Assembly (NCBI RefSeq): GCF_005217525.1
Contig: NZ_PNXQ01000016.1
Span: 431,862-495,861 of the forward strand
Length of the DNA stretch: 64,000 bases
Source: Paenibacillus terrae
GTDB taxonomy: Bacteria; Bacillota; Bacilli; Paenibacillales; Paenibacillaceae
Reading direction: 5' to 3'
Positions 1 to 9,095 of the stretch are shown piece after piece. Each line of letters begins with the position of its first letter. Positions within the stretch are counted from its first letter, which is position 1. Below the pieces are notes generated by a model. It searched no databases. It worked only from the letters and a program-made list of their open reading frames with translations, and was not told where the DNA came from. The position numbers and the translations under genes were made by a program.

Positions 1-540
1 AGTCCCGAAGAGAAGTTTGCTCGTGTCCTGCAATTTTTCCGTCTGCTTACCCGTAATGACACGCTGGAATATGACCAGGATGTCTACGATTCGGAATCTG
101 CAACAGGCCATTTGAACCGTTCTCTTGCCTACTTTTTGATGGAAAAAGGAATTCTGCGCGGACATGTTGAGGACGTGCTGGAGGTTTACTTCAGGCATTG
201 CGCTGTAAAATTGAACTGTACGGATTTGGCGCGTATGGGACTCGTATTAGCCTACAATGGACGTGATCCGGTCACGGATGTACCACTGATTCCCCGCCGC
301 TATGTACAAATCGCCAAAACCTTTATGACCACATGCGGCATGTATGACGCATCCGGAGAATTCGCCATTCAGGTCGGACTGCCCGCCAAAAGTGGCGTCT
401 CTGGCAGCATTATGACGATGGTGCCCGGACGATATGGCATTGGACTGGTCGGACCTTCTCTGAACCGCATGGGCAACAGTACAGCGGGTGTACACTTGCT
501 GGAGACCATGTCGCGGGATTTGGATTGGAGCTTGTTTTAG
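1..540 (+). CDS. glsA: Glutaminase A, C-terminal part (start outside window)
   Basis: The frame is open from the first base and ends at TAG 538-540, giving the last 179 residues. The sequence matches the C-terminal half of beta-lactamase-fold glutaminases, which hydrolyse L-glutamine to L-glutamate and ammonia in the cytoplasm. Visible family motifs include RYVQIAKTFMTTCGMYD and the AKSGVSGSIM loop. The family is about 310 residues long, so the N-terminal part with the catalytic Ser-Lys pair lies left of the window. A hairpin terminator follows 11 bases after the stop, so this is the end of its transcription unit. Family assignment is confident; the exact paralogue is not. Confidence 0.93.
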   Translation, partial: SPEEKFARVLQFFRLLTRNDTLEYDQDVYDSESATGHLNRSLAYFLMEKGILRGHVEDVLEVYFRHCAVKLNCTDLARMGLVLAYNGRDPVTDVPLIPRRYVQIAKTFMTTCGMYDASGEFAIQVGLPAKSGVSGSIMTMVPGRYGIGLVGPSLNRMGNSTAGVHLLETMSRDLDWSLF

Positions 541-550
541 TTAACGAATA

Positions 551-595
551 AAAGGGTACTCCCAGCCTTCGCAGCTTACGGGAATACCCTTTTTT
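551..595. terminator. Bidirectional terminator between glsA and catE
   Basis: AAGGGTA-CTCCC pairs with GGGAA-TACCCTT and is followed by a T run on the plus strand and TTTTATT on the minus strand. It can serve the convergent glsA and catE genes. Confidence 0.8.
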
Positions 596-609
596 ACTTA
601 CCAGATATG

Positions 610-1476
610 TTAAACGGTTTGGCCATTAACCAGCTTGATATGAATGCGGAACGGATCAGCTACATACTTGGTACCCTCACGTTCCTCTACTCCATAGCCT
701 GCCGTAGTCAAACGGGCAACAACGGCCTCCAGTTCCTTTTGATCCGGCACAATTAACTCAAAATAATCCAACCCTGCGGCATGCTCAGGAGCTGGGAGAG
801 CCCCTTCCCCTGCCCATATATTCAAACCCATATGGTGGTGGTAACCACCTGCGGATACGAACATAGCAGACGAGCCATAGCGACATGTAATATCAAAACC
901 GAGCACATCGCAATAAAATTGCTGCGCCTTGAGCAAATTAGACACATGGAAGTGAACATGCCCAATTACCGTTCCTTCGGGCAATCCTTGCCAAGGTAGG
1001 TTCTCGGAAATAGCGACCAAGCCTTCTGCATCCACAGGATCTGTTCCCATAATGTAATATCCGTTAGCATCTTTCTTCCACTGATCACGAGGACGATCCG
1101 CATAGATTTCTATCCCGTTATTATCCGGATCATGGATATACAGAGCTTCACTTACATCATGGTCCCCCTGTCCGATTTCAATCTCATGAGCAAGCAGATT
1201 ACGCAGTGACAGGCCCAGAACCACGCGGTTCGGTACAAGAATAGCAAAGTGATACAATCCGGCTGCGGATTGGCGTGGAAGAATAACTGCATTTTCAATA
1301 AACTTAAGGGTTAGCAGCGGTTGCTTTCCATCGACTGTCAATTCAGCGGTATCCGCCGTTTGACGCAGCAGTTGAAAACCAACGACCTCGGTATAAAATT
1401 GAATAGAGCGCTCCAAGTTACTAACCTTTAATGAAACCTGCCCGATTCTGGTGTTGTCATGGATATGTGCTCTCAT
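610..1476 (-). CDS. catE: Catechol-2,3-dioxygenase-like two-domain VOC protein
   Basis: This 288-residue protein has two vicinal-oxygen-chelate (glyoxalase/extradiol dioxygenase) halves, about residues 10-130 and 170-285. The C-terminal half carries the expected Fe(II) ligands: His in GHVHFHV (172-178), His in YHHHMG (about 212-217) and Glu in YFELIV (about 240). In Bacillus subtilis the homologous CatE cleaves catechol and is co-transcribed with the DoxX protein CatD, as here: catD lies just upstream on the same strand, 48 bases away. The pair probably detoxifies catechols or quinones. The start ATG at 1476 sits after AAAGAGGGAAATCTC. Function follows from the family and context; the substrate is not proven. 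Confidence 0.85.
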   Translation of the reverse strand: MRAHIHDNTRIGQVSLKVSNLERSIQFYTEVVGFQLLRQTADTAELTVDGKQPLLTLKFIENAVILPRQSAAGLYHFAILVPNRVVLGLSLRNLLAHEIEIGQGDHDVSEALYIHDPDNNGIEIYADRPRDQWKKDANGYYIMGTDPVDAEGLVAISENLPWQGLPEGTVIGHVHFHVSNLLKAQQFYCDVLGFDITCRYGSSAMFVSAGGYHHHMGLNIWAGEGALPAPEHAAGLDYFELIVPDQKELEAVVARLTTAGYGVEEREGTKYVADPFRIHIKLVNGQTV

Positions 1477-1524
1477 GAGATTTCCCTCTTTCTACATGGA
1501 TTGGAGGACTACGCTAATGATAAA

Positions 1525-1938
1525 TTACTGTTCTGTTGAGGTACGACGGCTAAACAAAGAATCCAGAGACAAGCGAGTCGTCGGCGCAAATACCAAATGC
1601 AATGCTACCAGAATAAAGGCAATATCCAGCTCATACCCTGCTCCCTGACCATTACCCATCAGACCGCCGGACAATTTGGCTGTGAAAATCGCACCGATTA
1701 ATACAATAACAAAAAGCCCAGATACATAACGGGTAAGCAATCCAAGAATTAAAGCAATTCCTCCGACTAACTCAATTACTGCAACAACATAACCTAAAAA
1801 TCCTGGGACGCCAATACTGGAAAACCAGCCAGCTACATTGCCCAGCCCCATTTGAAATTTAGCAATTCCGTGCGCCAAAAACAAGATACCCAACGCCACC
1901 CGCATAATTGTTGAAATGTTTCTGCTTGCTGAACTCAT
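1525..1938 (-). CDS. catD: DoxX-family membrane protein, CatD-like
   Basis: The 137-residue protein has four hydrophobic segments and the DoxX signature (LGILFLAHGIAKFQMG, then IGVPGFLGYVVAVIELVGG). DoxX proteins are small inner membrane proteins, some linked to quinone or thiol redox stress. It is the first gene of a two-gene unit with the catE-like dioxygenase, the order known from B. subtilis catDE. The start ATG follows GGAGAG with 6 bases between. The upstream region holds a 16-bp inverted repeat and an oppositely oriented XRE-cupin regulator, so expression is probably controlled from this shared region. Confidence 0.85.
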   Translation of the reverse strand: MSSASRNISTIMRVALGILFLAHGIAKFQMGLGNVAGWFSSIGVPGFLGYVVAVIELVGGIALILGLLTRYVSGLFVIVLIGAIFTAKLSGGLMGNGQGAGYELDIAFILVALHLVFAPTTRLSLDSLFSRRTSTEQ

Positions 1939-2000
1939 ATTTATCTCTCCATTCTGAATATTTTTTGCACTCGTATGAGCACATAATAATAATTATTTTA

Positions 2001-2090
2001 TATTACTAATAATTTGGTTAAAAAATAAAATGATCTTGCTCTAAGTTGTAACTTATATAAGTACGATTCAAGCTCAAATTATTAGTAATA
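2001..2090. promoter_or_regulatory. 16-bp perfect inverted repeat upstream of catD
   Basis: TATTACTAATAATTTG at 2001-2016 is the exact reverse complement of CAAATTATTAGTAATA at 2075-2090. Both arms lie in the 270-base AT-rich interval between catD and the divergent regulator. Such paired sites suit a dimeric repressor that binds twice, possibly with DNA looping. The cognate regulator is not known from sequence; a CatR/YodB-type repressor elsewhere or the adjacent XRE protein are both possible. Confidence 0.6.
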
Positions 2091-2154
2091 CGAATAATTA
2101 TTTTGTAATGTGAATTTATCATAAGAAACTATAGTCTGTCAACAAAATATTTGG

Positions 2155-2184
2155 TATAATAAATAATAAATTAGTATTTATTAT
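2155..2184 (+). promoter_or_regulatory. -10 box and overlapping palindrome before XRE gene
   Basis: TATAAT at 2155-2160 is a perfect -10 hexamer, though I see no good -35. Directly after it, ATAATAAAT (2163-2171) and TATTTATTAT (2175-2184) form a near-perfect palindrome over the likely transcription start. That position suits autorepression by the following regulator. Confidence 0.45.
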
Positions 2185-2208
2185 ATTCCCTTGAAGGAGG
2201 AACGCTCC

Positions 2209-2748
2209 ATGGGTATAGGATGCAACATACGCGCTGCGCGTAAACGTAAAAATTTATCCATCCAGCAAATATGCGAACGAACCGGATTATCTCAAGGTTT
2301 TATGAGTCAAGTGGAAAACAATAAAACCTCCCCTTCCATTGCTACACTGGACAGCATCGCTAATGCACTTAAGGTACCCCTCGCTTTTCTGCTGCTCAAA
2401 GAAGAGGAACGGATGCAGGTGATTCGCAAGGACGAGCGACGCCAAACGATTTATGGCAAAAATAAGCTTCAGGTTGACCATTTGGGGGGCCAAGGTAACA
2501 TCAAAATGATGCTGGTGGACATGCCGCCAGGCTCATCCACAGAAGAAGAGCATGCTCATGCGGGTGATGAGATTCATTTTGTTATGGAAGGCACAGTATA
2601 TGTGGAGCAAGGCGAGGATTCGGCTACCCTCGAAGCAGGAGATTCCTTTAGCTGGAGAGCAGCCATTCCGCATTATGCCAAAAACATTGGAGAAAACAAC
2701 GCCCGTATTTTGATTTCTGTATTTCTCGAAGCAGAGAATGACGCTTAA
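2209..2748 (+). CDS. XRE-family transcriptional regulator with C-terminal cupin
   Basis: The protein is 179 residues long from ATG 2209, chosen because AAGGAGG (2194-2200) lies 8 bases upstream; a longer frame from a TTG at 2191 would start inside that Shine-Dalgarno site. Residues about 4-60 form a helix-turn-helix XRE domain (NIRAARKRKNLSIQQICERT, then GLSQGFMSQVEN). Residues about 100-178 form a small cupin (PPGSSTEEEHAHAGDEIHFV). This architecture is typical of one-component regulators sensing small molecules, such as the PuuR and SutR types. It is divergent from catDE, so it may control that pair or itself. A terminator follows directly. Family is clear; ligand and target are not. Confidence 0.88.
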   Translation: MGIGCNIRAARKRKNLSIQQICERTGLSQGFMSQVENNKTSPSIATLDSIANALKVPLAFLLLKEEERMQVIRKDERRQTIYGKNKLQVDHLGGQGNIKMMLVDMPPGSSTEEEHAHAGDEIHFVMEGTVYVEQGEDSATLEAGDSFSWRAAIPHYAKNIGENNARILISVFLEAENDA

Positions 2749-2758
2749 ATTTCATCAA

Positions 2759-2812
2759 AAAAAGCGCGTACCGGGAAGTCGTTTTTTCACTTCCACGGTA
2801 CGCGCTTTTTAT
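2759..2812. terminator. Bidirectional terminator between the XRE gene and a phosphodiester glycosidase
   Basis: AAAAAGCGCGTACCG pairs with CGGTACGCGCTTTTT, with a second short AAGT/ACTT stem inside. T runs on both strands fit use by both convergent genes. Confidence 0.88.
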
Positions 2813-2821
2813 ATTTCAACT

Positions 2822-3943
2822 CTATTTTTTCTTGGCTGCGTCAATGTCTCCAGGATTCATACCTTCCCAAATGTTAGGGATACTTATGTTCTCTGGATGC
2901 TCAAATACGAGGAATGCTGTCGGTAAATACCGCTCGCCGTATTCAGATGAAGGTTTATTTACAATGGCATGATCCTTGACGAGCACGGTCGATGATCCAC
3001 CATCCAGATTAGCACCGATAACCGCTCCGTGTTTAAGTAAAATGTTTTGCATATCATACAAATTGGCACCGATGCTGTAACCTGGCTGACGACCGTCGAT
3101 GGTCACAAAAATAATCGCGCCGTCTGCTCTTTGCCCCATTGCCGTACGGGGAGCAATTCCCCATCCTTCGCTTGCATTGCGAATGAGACCTTTACCATTC
3201 ACGATCAAGCGTGGCTGGAAGGTAACCGCTTCTTGCACATTCATTTTGGACAGCTCGGACAGCGAGTAATGCCCGGCCACCATTTTGCCTTGCTTATCAA
3301 TCCCTACGATTTGGGCTGAAGCGTTTTTCCCCATATCATTGTAGTATAGCTGGCCCTGTGAAATAACAACGCCGATCGGCTTAAATCCATTCCCATTCCA
3401 GTTGGGATCGGCAAAGCCGCCGCCATTTACGCCCGCAACGGCTCCCAAGCGCTCAACCATACTGGATACTCTTTCTCCTTTACCTACCTTGGCAGGAATC
3501 CCGAGTCTGATTTTAGTGGGGTCATGCACCGTCATCACATAGCCGTGATAATTGCGACCAGATACCTCTTCTACTTCAACCAACGGCGTTTGTTGGAATT
3601 TGGTTGGTGTCAGATCAGGCAGCTTGATCGTATGTCTGTCCTTCTCCTCGCCCATTTGCTCGAAACGGGCCGAATATTCGGCCACTCGCTTCTGCGCCTC
3701 CTCCTCACCAATAAAATATTTTGCCCAGTGACGATGTTGTGTTGTGATCAGCGTATCCGCCGCCAAGTAGCGCATATCCTTGCCAGATGGCGTTAAAAAC
3801 AGCCACGCGCCGCCTCCGACTCCTGCGAGCAGTAGTACAATAAAAAGCCGCGACATAAAGCGACCGAATTTTCCTTTTCGTTTCTTTTTTTTGTTATTCT
3901 GCCTGCGGGCTGCTGCACGCTGTGGCAAGACTTCCGGTTTCAT
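2822..3943 (-). CDS. Membrane-anchored phosphodiester glycosidase (NAGPA domain) protein
   Basis: The 373-residue protein starts with a basic stretch (QNNKKKKRKGKFGRF), then one membrane helix at about residues 30-50, so the bulk is probably extracellular. From about residue 110 it has the phosphodiester glycosidase/NAGPA fold, recognised by AGVNGGGF, APRTAMGQ and GANLDGGSST. Relatives remove N-acetylglucosamine from phosphodiester-linked sugars or act in exopolysaccharide metabolism. In Firmicutes the substrate is mostly unknown; wall teichoic acid or capsule are reasonable guesses. The gene appears to stand alone, with a terminator downstream and the antiporter gene 294 bases upstream. The start follows AGGAGAGATGACGA. 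Confidence 0.8.
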   Translation of the reverse strand: MKPEVLPQRAAARRQNNKKKKRKGKFGRFMSRLFIVLLLAGVGGGAWLFLTPSGKDMRYLAADTLITTQHRHWAKYFIGEEEAQKRVAEYSARFEQMGEEKDRHTIKLPDLTPTKFQQTPLVEVEEVSGRNYHGYVMTVHDPTKIRLGIPAKVGKGERVSSMVERLGAVAGVNGGGFADPNWNGNGFKPIGVVISQGQLYYNDMGKNASAQIVGIDKQGKMVAGHYSLSELSKMNVQEAVTFQPRLIVNGKGLIRNASEGWGIAPRTAMGQRADGAIIFVTIDGRQPGYSIGANLYDMQNILLKHGAVIGANLDGGSSTVLVKDHAIVNKPSSEYGERYLPTAFLVFEHPENISIPNIWEGMNPGDIDAAKKK

Positions 3944-4237
3944 TCGTCATCTCTCCTGTATGCTGACTTCTGTCTTGAAATAGCTGATAGGGTTTGTTGT
4001 TCAAGACAGCCATGCTGCTGATTCTGATCCTCAGAGGGTAACATATCGGCAGCGACATCTAACGACAATATCATAAACTAATTTTGTAGAATGATAGTGT
4101 CAATTTTTTAACAGATTCATCATACCGAAAAAGAACACAATAAACCAGCCCTCCACATGAAAGTAAAGGACCGATTGGAAAATTATATTAAAATTCACGC
4201 TTGGTCGGAACACGTTTCGTTGCCGTTGCATTCCCTT

Positions 4238-5704
4238 TTACGGTGCGGACTCGGGTACAAGCAGCATGAACAGTTCTTTCATTTGCTGGCGCTTGAGCTT
4301 CGGACTAAGCACATACAAAGTATCCCCCGGCTTAATCACCGTCGTGCCTCTCGGAGCTATAATTTGCTCCTCTCGAATAATAGCGGTGAACAAAATGTCA
4401 TCGGGAAGCTGCATATCCTGAATCGCTGTGCCCACAATGGACATCCCCTCCTGCACCTGAATGTGATTAATCTCCGAGGTGGTTTTCCCTAGAGATACCA
4501 ATTCCAGGAGCGAGGGCGACGACGTTTCGTTAGGGTCCATTAAGCCGAGCTTCACCGCCAGCCACGAAATGGTCGTACCTTGTATAATGGCCGAGGTAAG
4601 CACGACGAAGAATACGACATTGAAAAACAGCGGCCCCACATCCATTTTATCCAGCAGTGGATAGGTAGCCAGTACAATCGGTACTGCTCCCCTTAGTCCT
4701 GCCCAGGATAACAGCGTCTTTTCGCGTATAGAGTACCTGGAAAAAAGCAGGCTCAGGAACACGCCAAGCGGACGGGCTACGAGCATCAGGATGAAGGAAA
4801 GCGCCAAGCTTTGCCACACAATGCCGAGCAACTGACCGGGAAAAACCAACAGTCCGAGCAGGACGAACATCATGATCTGCACCATCCAGGCGAAGCCGTT
4901 GTTAAAATGAATAATAGACCGCTTGTAGGTCAGGTCCGAATTACCCAGCACGATGGCCATGACATATACCGCCAGCAAGCCGCTTGCCTCCAGTAAGGAT
5001 GCGGCCGCATACGTTAAGACCGCAAATGCCAGCGCCATCACAGGATACAGACCGGATGAATCAAAATTCATTTTATTAATGGCATATACAGCTATGCGTC
5101 CAAGCACAAAACCAACGGCCAGACCAAAACCCATTTCCCATAAAAAAAGCAAAATATGTACCCAAATGGATTGCTCAGGGTGATGTATCAGCTCAATCAA
5201 CGTTACCGTGAGAAAAACGGCCATCGGATCATTACTTCCAGATTCCGCTTCCAGCGTGGACGTAATTCGTTTCTTGATATTTTTACCACCTAAAACGGAA
5301 AACACTGCTGCCGCATCCGTCGATCCTACAATAGCTCCGAAAAGCATGGATTCCATCCAACTCACGCCTAAAATAAACTTGGCGACAACGCCAATGACCA
5401 CAGTTGTAATAATGACGCCAAGCGTCGATAGTGACATCGCAGGCCGAATGACTGGCTTAACATCTGCAAATTTCGTTTGCATCCCGCCTTCAAACAGAAT
5501 AACGATGAGCGCGAGAATGCCTACTAACTGCGTTATAAACGCATTATCAAAATAAATAAACTGACTGAGCACCATCCCGACTGCAATAAAAAATACGAGC
5601 GCAGGCATGCCGAAACGACTGGAGAATTTGGTAGTCAGTACGCCAACCAGCAGCAAGCCGGACAGCAAAAGCACAATAAAATTAATAACAGTTGTCTGTT
5701 CCAT
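4238..5704 (-). CDS. CPA1-type K+(Na+)/H+ antiporter with TrkA-C domain
   Basis: The 488-residue protein has about 12 membrane segments over residues 1-385, with antiporter motifs GSTDAAAVFSV and ESGSNDPMAVFL; the paired Asp/Asn residues are the ion-binding site in the CPA family. Residues about 400-480 form a TrkA-C (RCK-C) domain, a cytoplasmic ligand-binding module. This combination matches CvrA/NhaP2-like antiporters that export K+ in exchange for protons. The start ATG 5704 is preceded by TAGGAGAAGCCGTCGT. It is a single gene, with the fumC terminator directly upstream. In B. subtilis relatives TrkA-C can bind c-di-AMP; whether this one does is inference. Confidence 0.87.
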   Translation of the reverse strand: MEQTTVINFIVLLLSGLLLVGVLTTKFSSRFGMPALVFFIAVGMVLSQFIYFDNAFITQLVGILALIVILFEGGMQTKFADVKPVIRPAMSLSTLGVIITTVVIGVVAKFILGVSWMESMLFGAIVGSTDAAAVFSVLGGKNIKKRITSTLEAESGSNDPMAVFLTVTLIELIHHPEQSIWVHILLFLWEMGFGLAVGFVLGRIAVYAINKMNFDSSGLYPVMALAFAVLTYAAASLLEASGLLAVYVMAIVLGNSDLTYKRSIIHFNNGFAWMVQIMMFVLLGLLVFPGQLLGIVWQSLALSFILMLVARPLGVFLSLLFSRYSIREKTLLSWAGLRGAVPIVLATYPLLDKMDVGPLFFNVVFFVVLTSAIIQGTTISWLAVKLGLMDPNETSSPSLLELVSLGKTTSEINHIQVQEGMSIVGTAIQDMQLPDDILFTAIIREEQIIAPRGTTVIKPGDTLYVLSPKLKRQQMKELFMLLVPESAP

Positions 5705-5811
5705 ACGACGGCTTCTCCTATCCTGAAAATAATGTTCATTTTTTCGCCTTTTATCTATATACCCTCAAATCACACAGAATACTAATCTTAGTTTAAAAAA
5801 ATATATATAAT

Positions 5812-5860
5812 CAAAAAACCAGCTCATGAACTGTGCTAATTGGCACTCCATGAGCTGGCT
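5812..5860 (-). terminator. Terminator downstream of fumC
   Basis: CCAGCTCATG (5819-5828) and CATGAGCTGG (5849-5858) form a perfect 10-bp stem. On the minus strand it is followed by TTTTTTGATT. Confidence 0.88.
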
Positions 5861-5901
5861 TGTATGTTTCTATATAGCTCGGGCTGCGAAAGCTCCGCGC
5901 T

Positions 5902-7290
5902 TTATGCTTTGGGCTGAATCATATTTGCTGGAACGACATATTGGTTGAACTGCTCTTCGGTCAACAATCCGCTACGCATAGCCGCTTCTTTGAGAGACAG
6001 CCCTTCCGCATGTGCAAGTTTGGCGATTTTAGCCGCATTTTCATATCCGATATACGGATTTAATGCTGTCACCAGCATCAGTGAATTGTTCAAATTATGC
6101 TCAATTTTAGTGAGATCCGGCTCAATGCCGACCGCACAGTTATCATTAAAGGCTACAATTGAATCCGCTAGCAGATTCACGGATTGCAGGAAATTATAAA
6201 TAATGACCGGCTTAAACACGTTCAGCTCAAAATTGCCCTGACTCGCAGCAAAGCCGATAGCTGCATCATTACCCATGACCTGCGTAACGACCATTGTAAG
6301 TGCCTCGCTCTGGGTCGGATTGACCTTACCCGGCATGATCGAGCTGCCCGGCTCGTTAGCAGGAATCGTGATTTCACCCAAGCCGCTACGCGGGCCGCTT
6401 GCCAGCCAGCGCACATCGTTGGCGATTTTCATCAAATCAGCAGCAAGCGCTTTAACGGCTCCGTGTACGGCAACCACTTCATCATGACTCGTCAGCGCAT
6501 GGAATTTGTTTGGTGCGGATGTGAACATTTTACCAGTGAAGCTGGAAATTTCCGCAGAGGTTCGGTCACCGAACTCTGGATGAGCGTTAATACCCGTGCC
6601 CACGGCTGTACCGCCAATTGCAAGCTCCTTCATATATTGAACGGTGTCGATGATGATTCGCTTGCTTTTATCCAGCATGGCATACCAGCCGCTGATTTCC
6701 TGACCCAGTGTAAGCGGCGTGGCATCCTGTAAGTGGGTACGTCCAATTTTAATAATATCCTTGAATTGCTCTGACTTCTGCTGGAAGGTTTCTTTCAGCT
6801 TATCTATAGCAGGCAGCAAGTGATCCTCCACTGCAATCACACCCGCTACATGAAGCGCCGTCGGAAACGTATCATTCGAGCTTTGCGACATGTTCACATC
6901 GTCATTAGGATGCAGCTTCACATCCTGTCCCTGCTCTTGCAGCCACTGGCTCCCTAGATGAGCAATCACTTCGTTCACATTCATATTGGATTGCGTACCG
7001 CTTCCTGTCTGCCATACGACCAATGGGAAATGGTCATCGACCCGTCCAGCAAGAATTTCGTCTGCCGCATAAATAATGGCGTCCTGCTTCTCCTGTGGCA
7101 GCTTGCCCAACTTATAATTGCTGATCGCAGCACTCTTCTTGAGCACTGCGAAAGCCTGAATAACCTCTAATGGCATTTTCTCCGAGCCAATCGGGAAATT
7201 TTCCTTGCTGCGCTGTGTTTGCGCTCCCCACAGACGATCTGCCGGTACTTTGATTTCACCCAATGTATCTTTTTCGATGCGGTAGTTCAA
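5902..7290 (-). CDS. fumC: Class II fumarate hydratase
   Basis: It catalyses reversible hydration of fumarate to L-malate in the citric acid cycle. The family signature [11 protein letters not shown] with the catalytic serine loop is present, as are [13 protein letters not shown] and [17 protein letters not shown] place the start at a TTG codon (7288-7290) because AGAGGAGGAA lies 5-6 bases before it and the product is then 462 residues ([17 protein letters not shown] at the start), the usual length of B. subtilis CitG. A longer in-frame extension lacks a ribosome binding site. The gene stands alone, with its own terminator at 5812-5860 and a weak cre-like motif about 95 bases upstream. Confidence 0.96.
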   Translation of the reverse strand: MNYRIEKDTLGEIKVPADRLWGAQTQRSKENFPIGSEKMPLEVIQAFAVLKKSAAISNYKLGKLPQEKQDAIIYAADEILAGRVDDHFPLVVWQTGSGTQSNMNVNEVIAHLGSQWLQEQGQDVKLHPNDDVNMSQSSNDTFPTALHVAGVIAVEDHLLPAIDKLKETFQQKSEQFKDIIKIGRTHLQDATPLTLGQEISGWYAMLDKSKRIIIDTVQYMKELAIGGTAVGTGINAHPEFGDRTSAEISSFTGKMFTSAPNKFHALTSHDEVVAVHGAVKALAADLMKIANDVRWLASGPRSGLGEITIPANEPGSSIMPGKVNPTQSEALTMVVTQVMGNDAAIGFAASQGNFELNVFKPVIIYNFLQSVNLLADSIVAFNDNCAVGIEPDLTKIEHNLNNSLMLVTALNPYIGYENAAKIAKLAHAEGLSLKEAAMRSGLLTEEQFNQYVVPANMIQPKA

Positions 7291-7382
7291 CTCATTTCCT
7301 CCTCTTGGCCTATGTAATTCAGACAAAATATGGTGACTTCCTTGCCTATTATACATTAAATTTCAAAGGTTATCATATATTT

Positions 7383-7396
7383 TGCAAGCGCTTTTT
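7383..7396 (-). promoter_or_regulatory. Weak cre-like site upstream of fumC
   Basis: TGCAAGCGCTTTTT resembles the CcpA target TGWAANCGNTNWCA at the core AAGCGCTT but misses the outer CA. Catabolite repression of fumarase is plausible but this match alone is weak. Confidence 0.3.
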
Positions 7397-7451
7397 TACG
7401 ATTAGGCCGGAGGAGGAATGTATCGTGAGCTACAAGCGGGCTCTCACGGGT

Positions 7452-8996
7452 TCAGCTAATGGAGATATTGCCTTTAGCACGAACCTCTTTTCTGCCGAGT
7501 AGCTTATTCAACGCGTCGATATAAGCTCTGGCGCTGGCTTCCAAAATATCTGTACTCGCGCCTCTTCCGCGGGCGGTGAACTCTCCTTGTCTCAGAACAG
7601 TATGCACTTCACCCAGTGCATCCTTACCGTACGTTACAGACTGGATCGAATAATCCTCCAATTCCACTTCTTCACTACTGGCCTTGTCAATAGCATGAAA
7701 AATCGCATCTACAGAGCCGTTGCCCATCGCCACTTCATCAATTGCTGTTCCATCCTGTTTAATCAGTCGAATGGATGCTACCGGAACCGACTGATTGCCA
7801 TAGGATACCTGGATGGAATCCAACGTGTAAATTTGAGGAGAGGTGCTGCGGCTCTCATCCATCAGGACGAGCAGATCTTCATCCAGCACCTGTTTTTTCT
7901 TGTCCGTCAAGATTTTAAATTTACGGAACGCCTCCTGAAGCTGCTCTTCTGTCAAAGCATCAAACCCCATGTCTGCCAACTTTTCCTTGAATGCATGCCG
8001 GCCTGAGTGCTTGCCAAGTACAAGCTTACTCGTCTTCAAGCCGATGCGCTCCGGGGAAACGATTTCATATGTCGTACGCTCCTTAAGCATCCCGTCCTGG
8101 TGGATACCAGACTCGTGGGAAAAGGCATTCGCTCCAACAATGGCCTTGTTCCCTGGTACGGCCATCCCGGTGCGTTTGCTCACCAGACGACTGGTAGCAT
8201 AAAATTCCTCCAGAACGAGATCCGTTTTTGCGTCATACAGCTCGGTTCTCGTATCAAGGGCGAGCGCGACCTCCTCCACCGGTGTATTTCCGGCACGTTC
8301 CCCGATGCCATTGATTGTACCTTCAAATTGATCTACACCATTACGGATAGCCGCAAGTGTGTTAGCTGTTGCCATCCCGAGATCATCATGACAGTGGGTG
8401 CTGAGCTGTATCTTTTCGATGCCAGGCACCTGGGCTTTTACCACTCTGAACATTTCACCAAACTGATCCGGTGAAGCATAACCAACAGTATCCGGCAGAT
8501 TAACGACCGTTGCTCCAGCCCGGATCGCCATATCCACGACCTCGCAAATAAAGTCCAACTCGGTACGACTGGCATCCTCCGCCGAAAATTCCACCTTGTC
8601 AAAATATTTGCGCCCATAACGAATGGCTGCGGCTGCGGTTTCCAGTACCTTCGTCTTGTCCATTCGCAGCTTGTGCTGGCGGTGAATGGGTGAGGTAGCC
8701 AGAAACAGATGAAGACAAGCGTCTTCCGCTCCCCTCAGCGCCTCTCTGACCGCATCTATATCCTGCTCTTTCGACCGCGCAAAACCAACCAAGGTTGAAT
8801 TAGTAACCTGTTTGGCAATCTCCTGCATGCTGAATATCTCACCTGGCGAGGTAGCCGGAAAACCGGTTTCTATCCGATCTACGCCCAATTTTTGCAGTTG
8901 AAGGGCAATTTCGACCTTTTCTGTACTGGTCAGACTAACTCCTGGTGATTGTTCTCCATCTCTTAACGTTGTGTCCAACACCCATATTTTGCGCAT
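7452..8996 (-). CDS. leuA: 2-isopropylmalate synthase
   Basis: It condenses acetyl-CoA with 2-ketoisovalerate, the first committed step of leucine synthesis. The 514-residue length is normal. The N-terminal HMGL-like TIM barrel shows LDTTLRDGEQSPGVSL with the catalytic Arg-Asp and the metal-binding motif STHCHDDLGMATANT. The C-terminal LeuA regulatory domain (leucine feedback) covers about residues 385-510, including ARGRGASTDILEASARAY. The start ATG 8996 follows AAAGGTGGGTTCTGA. No other leucine or ilv genes are adjacent, so this may be a second, stand-alone copy. I see no clear terminator between it and fumC, only a hairpin without a T run. Confidence 0.95.
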   Translation of the reverse strand: MRKIWVLDTTLRDGEQSPGVSLTSTEKVEIALQLQKLGVDRIETGFPATSPGEIFSMQEIAKQVTNSTLVGFARSKEQDIDAVREALRGAEDACLHLFLATSPIHRQHKLRMDKTKVLETAAAAIRYGRKYFDKVEFSAEDASRTELDFICEVVDMAIRAGATVVNLPDTVGYASPDQFGEMFRVVKAQVPGIEKIQLSTHCHDDLGMATANTLAAIRNGVDQFEGTINGIGERAGNTPVEEVALALDTRTELYDAKTDLVLEEFYATSRLVSKRTGMAVPGNKAIVGANAFSHESGIHQDGMLKERTTYEIVSPERIGLKTSKLVLGKHSGRHAFKEKLADMGFDALTEEQLQEAFRKFKILTDKKKQVLDEDLLVLMDESRSTSPQIYTLDSIQVSYGNQSVPVASIRLIKQDGTAIDEVAMGNGSVDAIFHAIDKASSEEVELEDYSIQSVTYGKDALGEVHTVLRQGEFTARGRGASTDILEASARAYIDALNKLLGRKEVRAKGNISIS

Positions 8997-9095
8997 TCAG
9001 AACCCACCTTTGGTTTTATTGTAGGAGATGCTCGATATAAAAGATTTACAATTCAATTTATTCATCCGATCATCTGATGTTTAGGATTAAAAAAA

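Noticed and set aside
1977..2004. Sixth dif-like site in the catD upstream region (CACATAA, TAATAA, TTATTTT)
   Set aside because: Only the inner bases fit; the outer arm bases do not match either arm type, and the area is generally AT-rich.
6184..6732. Long plus-strand frame antisense to fumC
   Set aside because: It is the shadow of a well supported gene, has no ribosome site and no recognisable motif.
7423..7445. Hairpin GTGAGC/GCTCTCAC as leuA terminator
   Set aside because: No T run follows on the minus strand.
7425..7502. Short plus-strand ORF with GGAGGAGG before GTG near the end of leuA
   Set aside because: Good ribosome site but only 25 codons, mostly antisense to the leuA end, and not obviously a peptide gene.
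8007..8474. Long plus-strand frame antisense to leuA
   Set aside because: Same reason: shadow of leuA with no family features.
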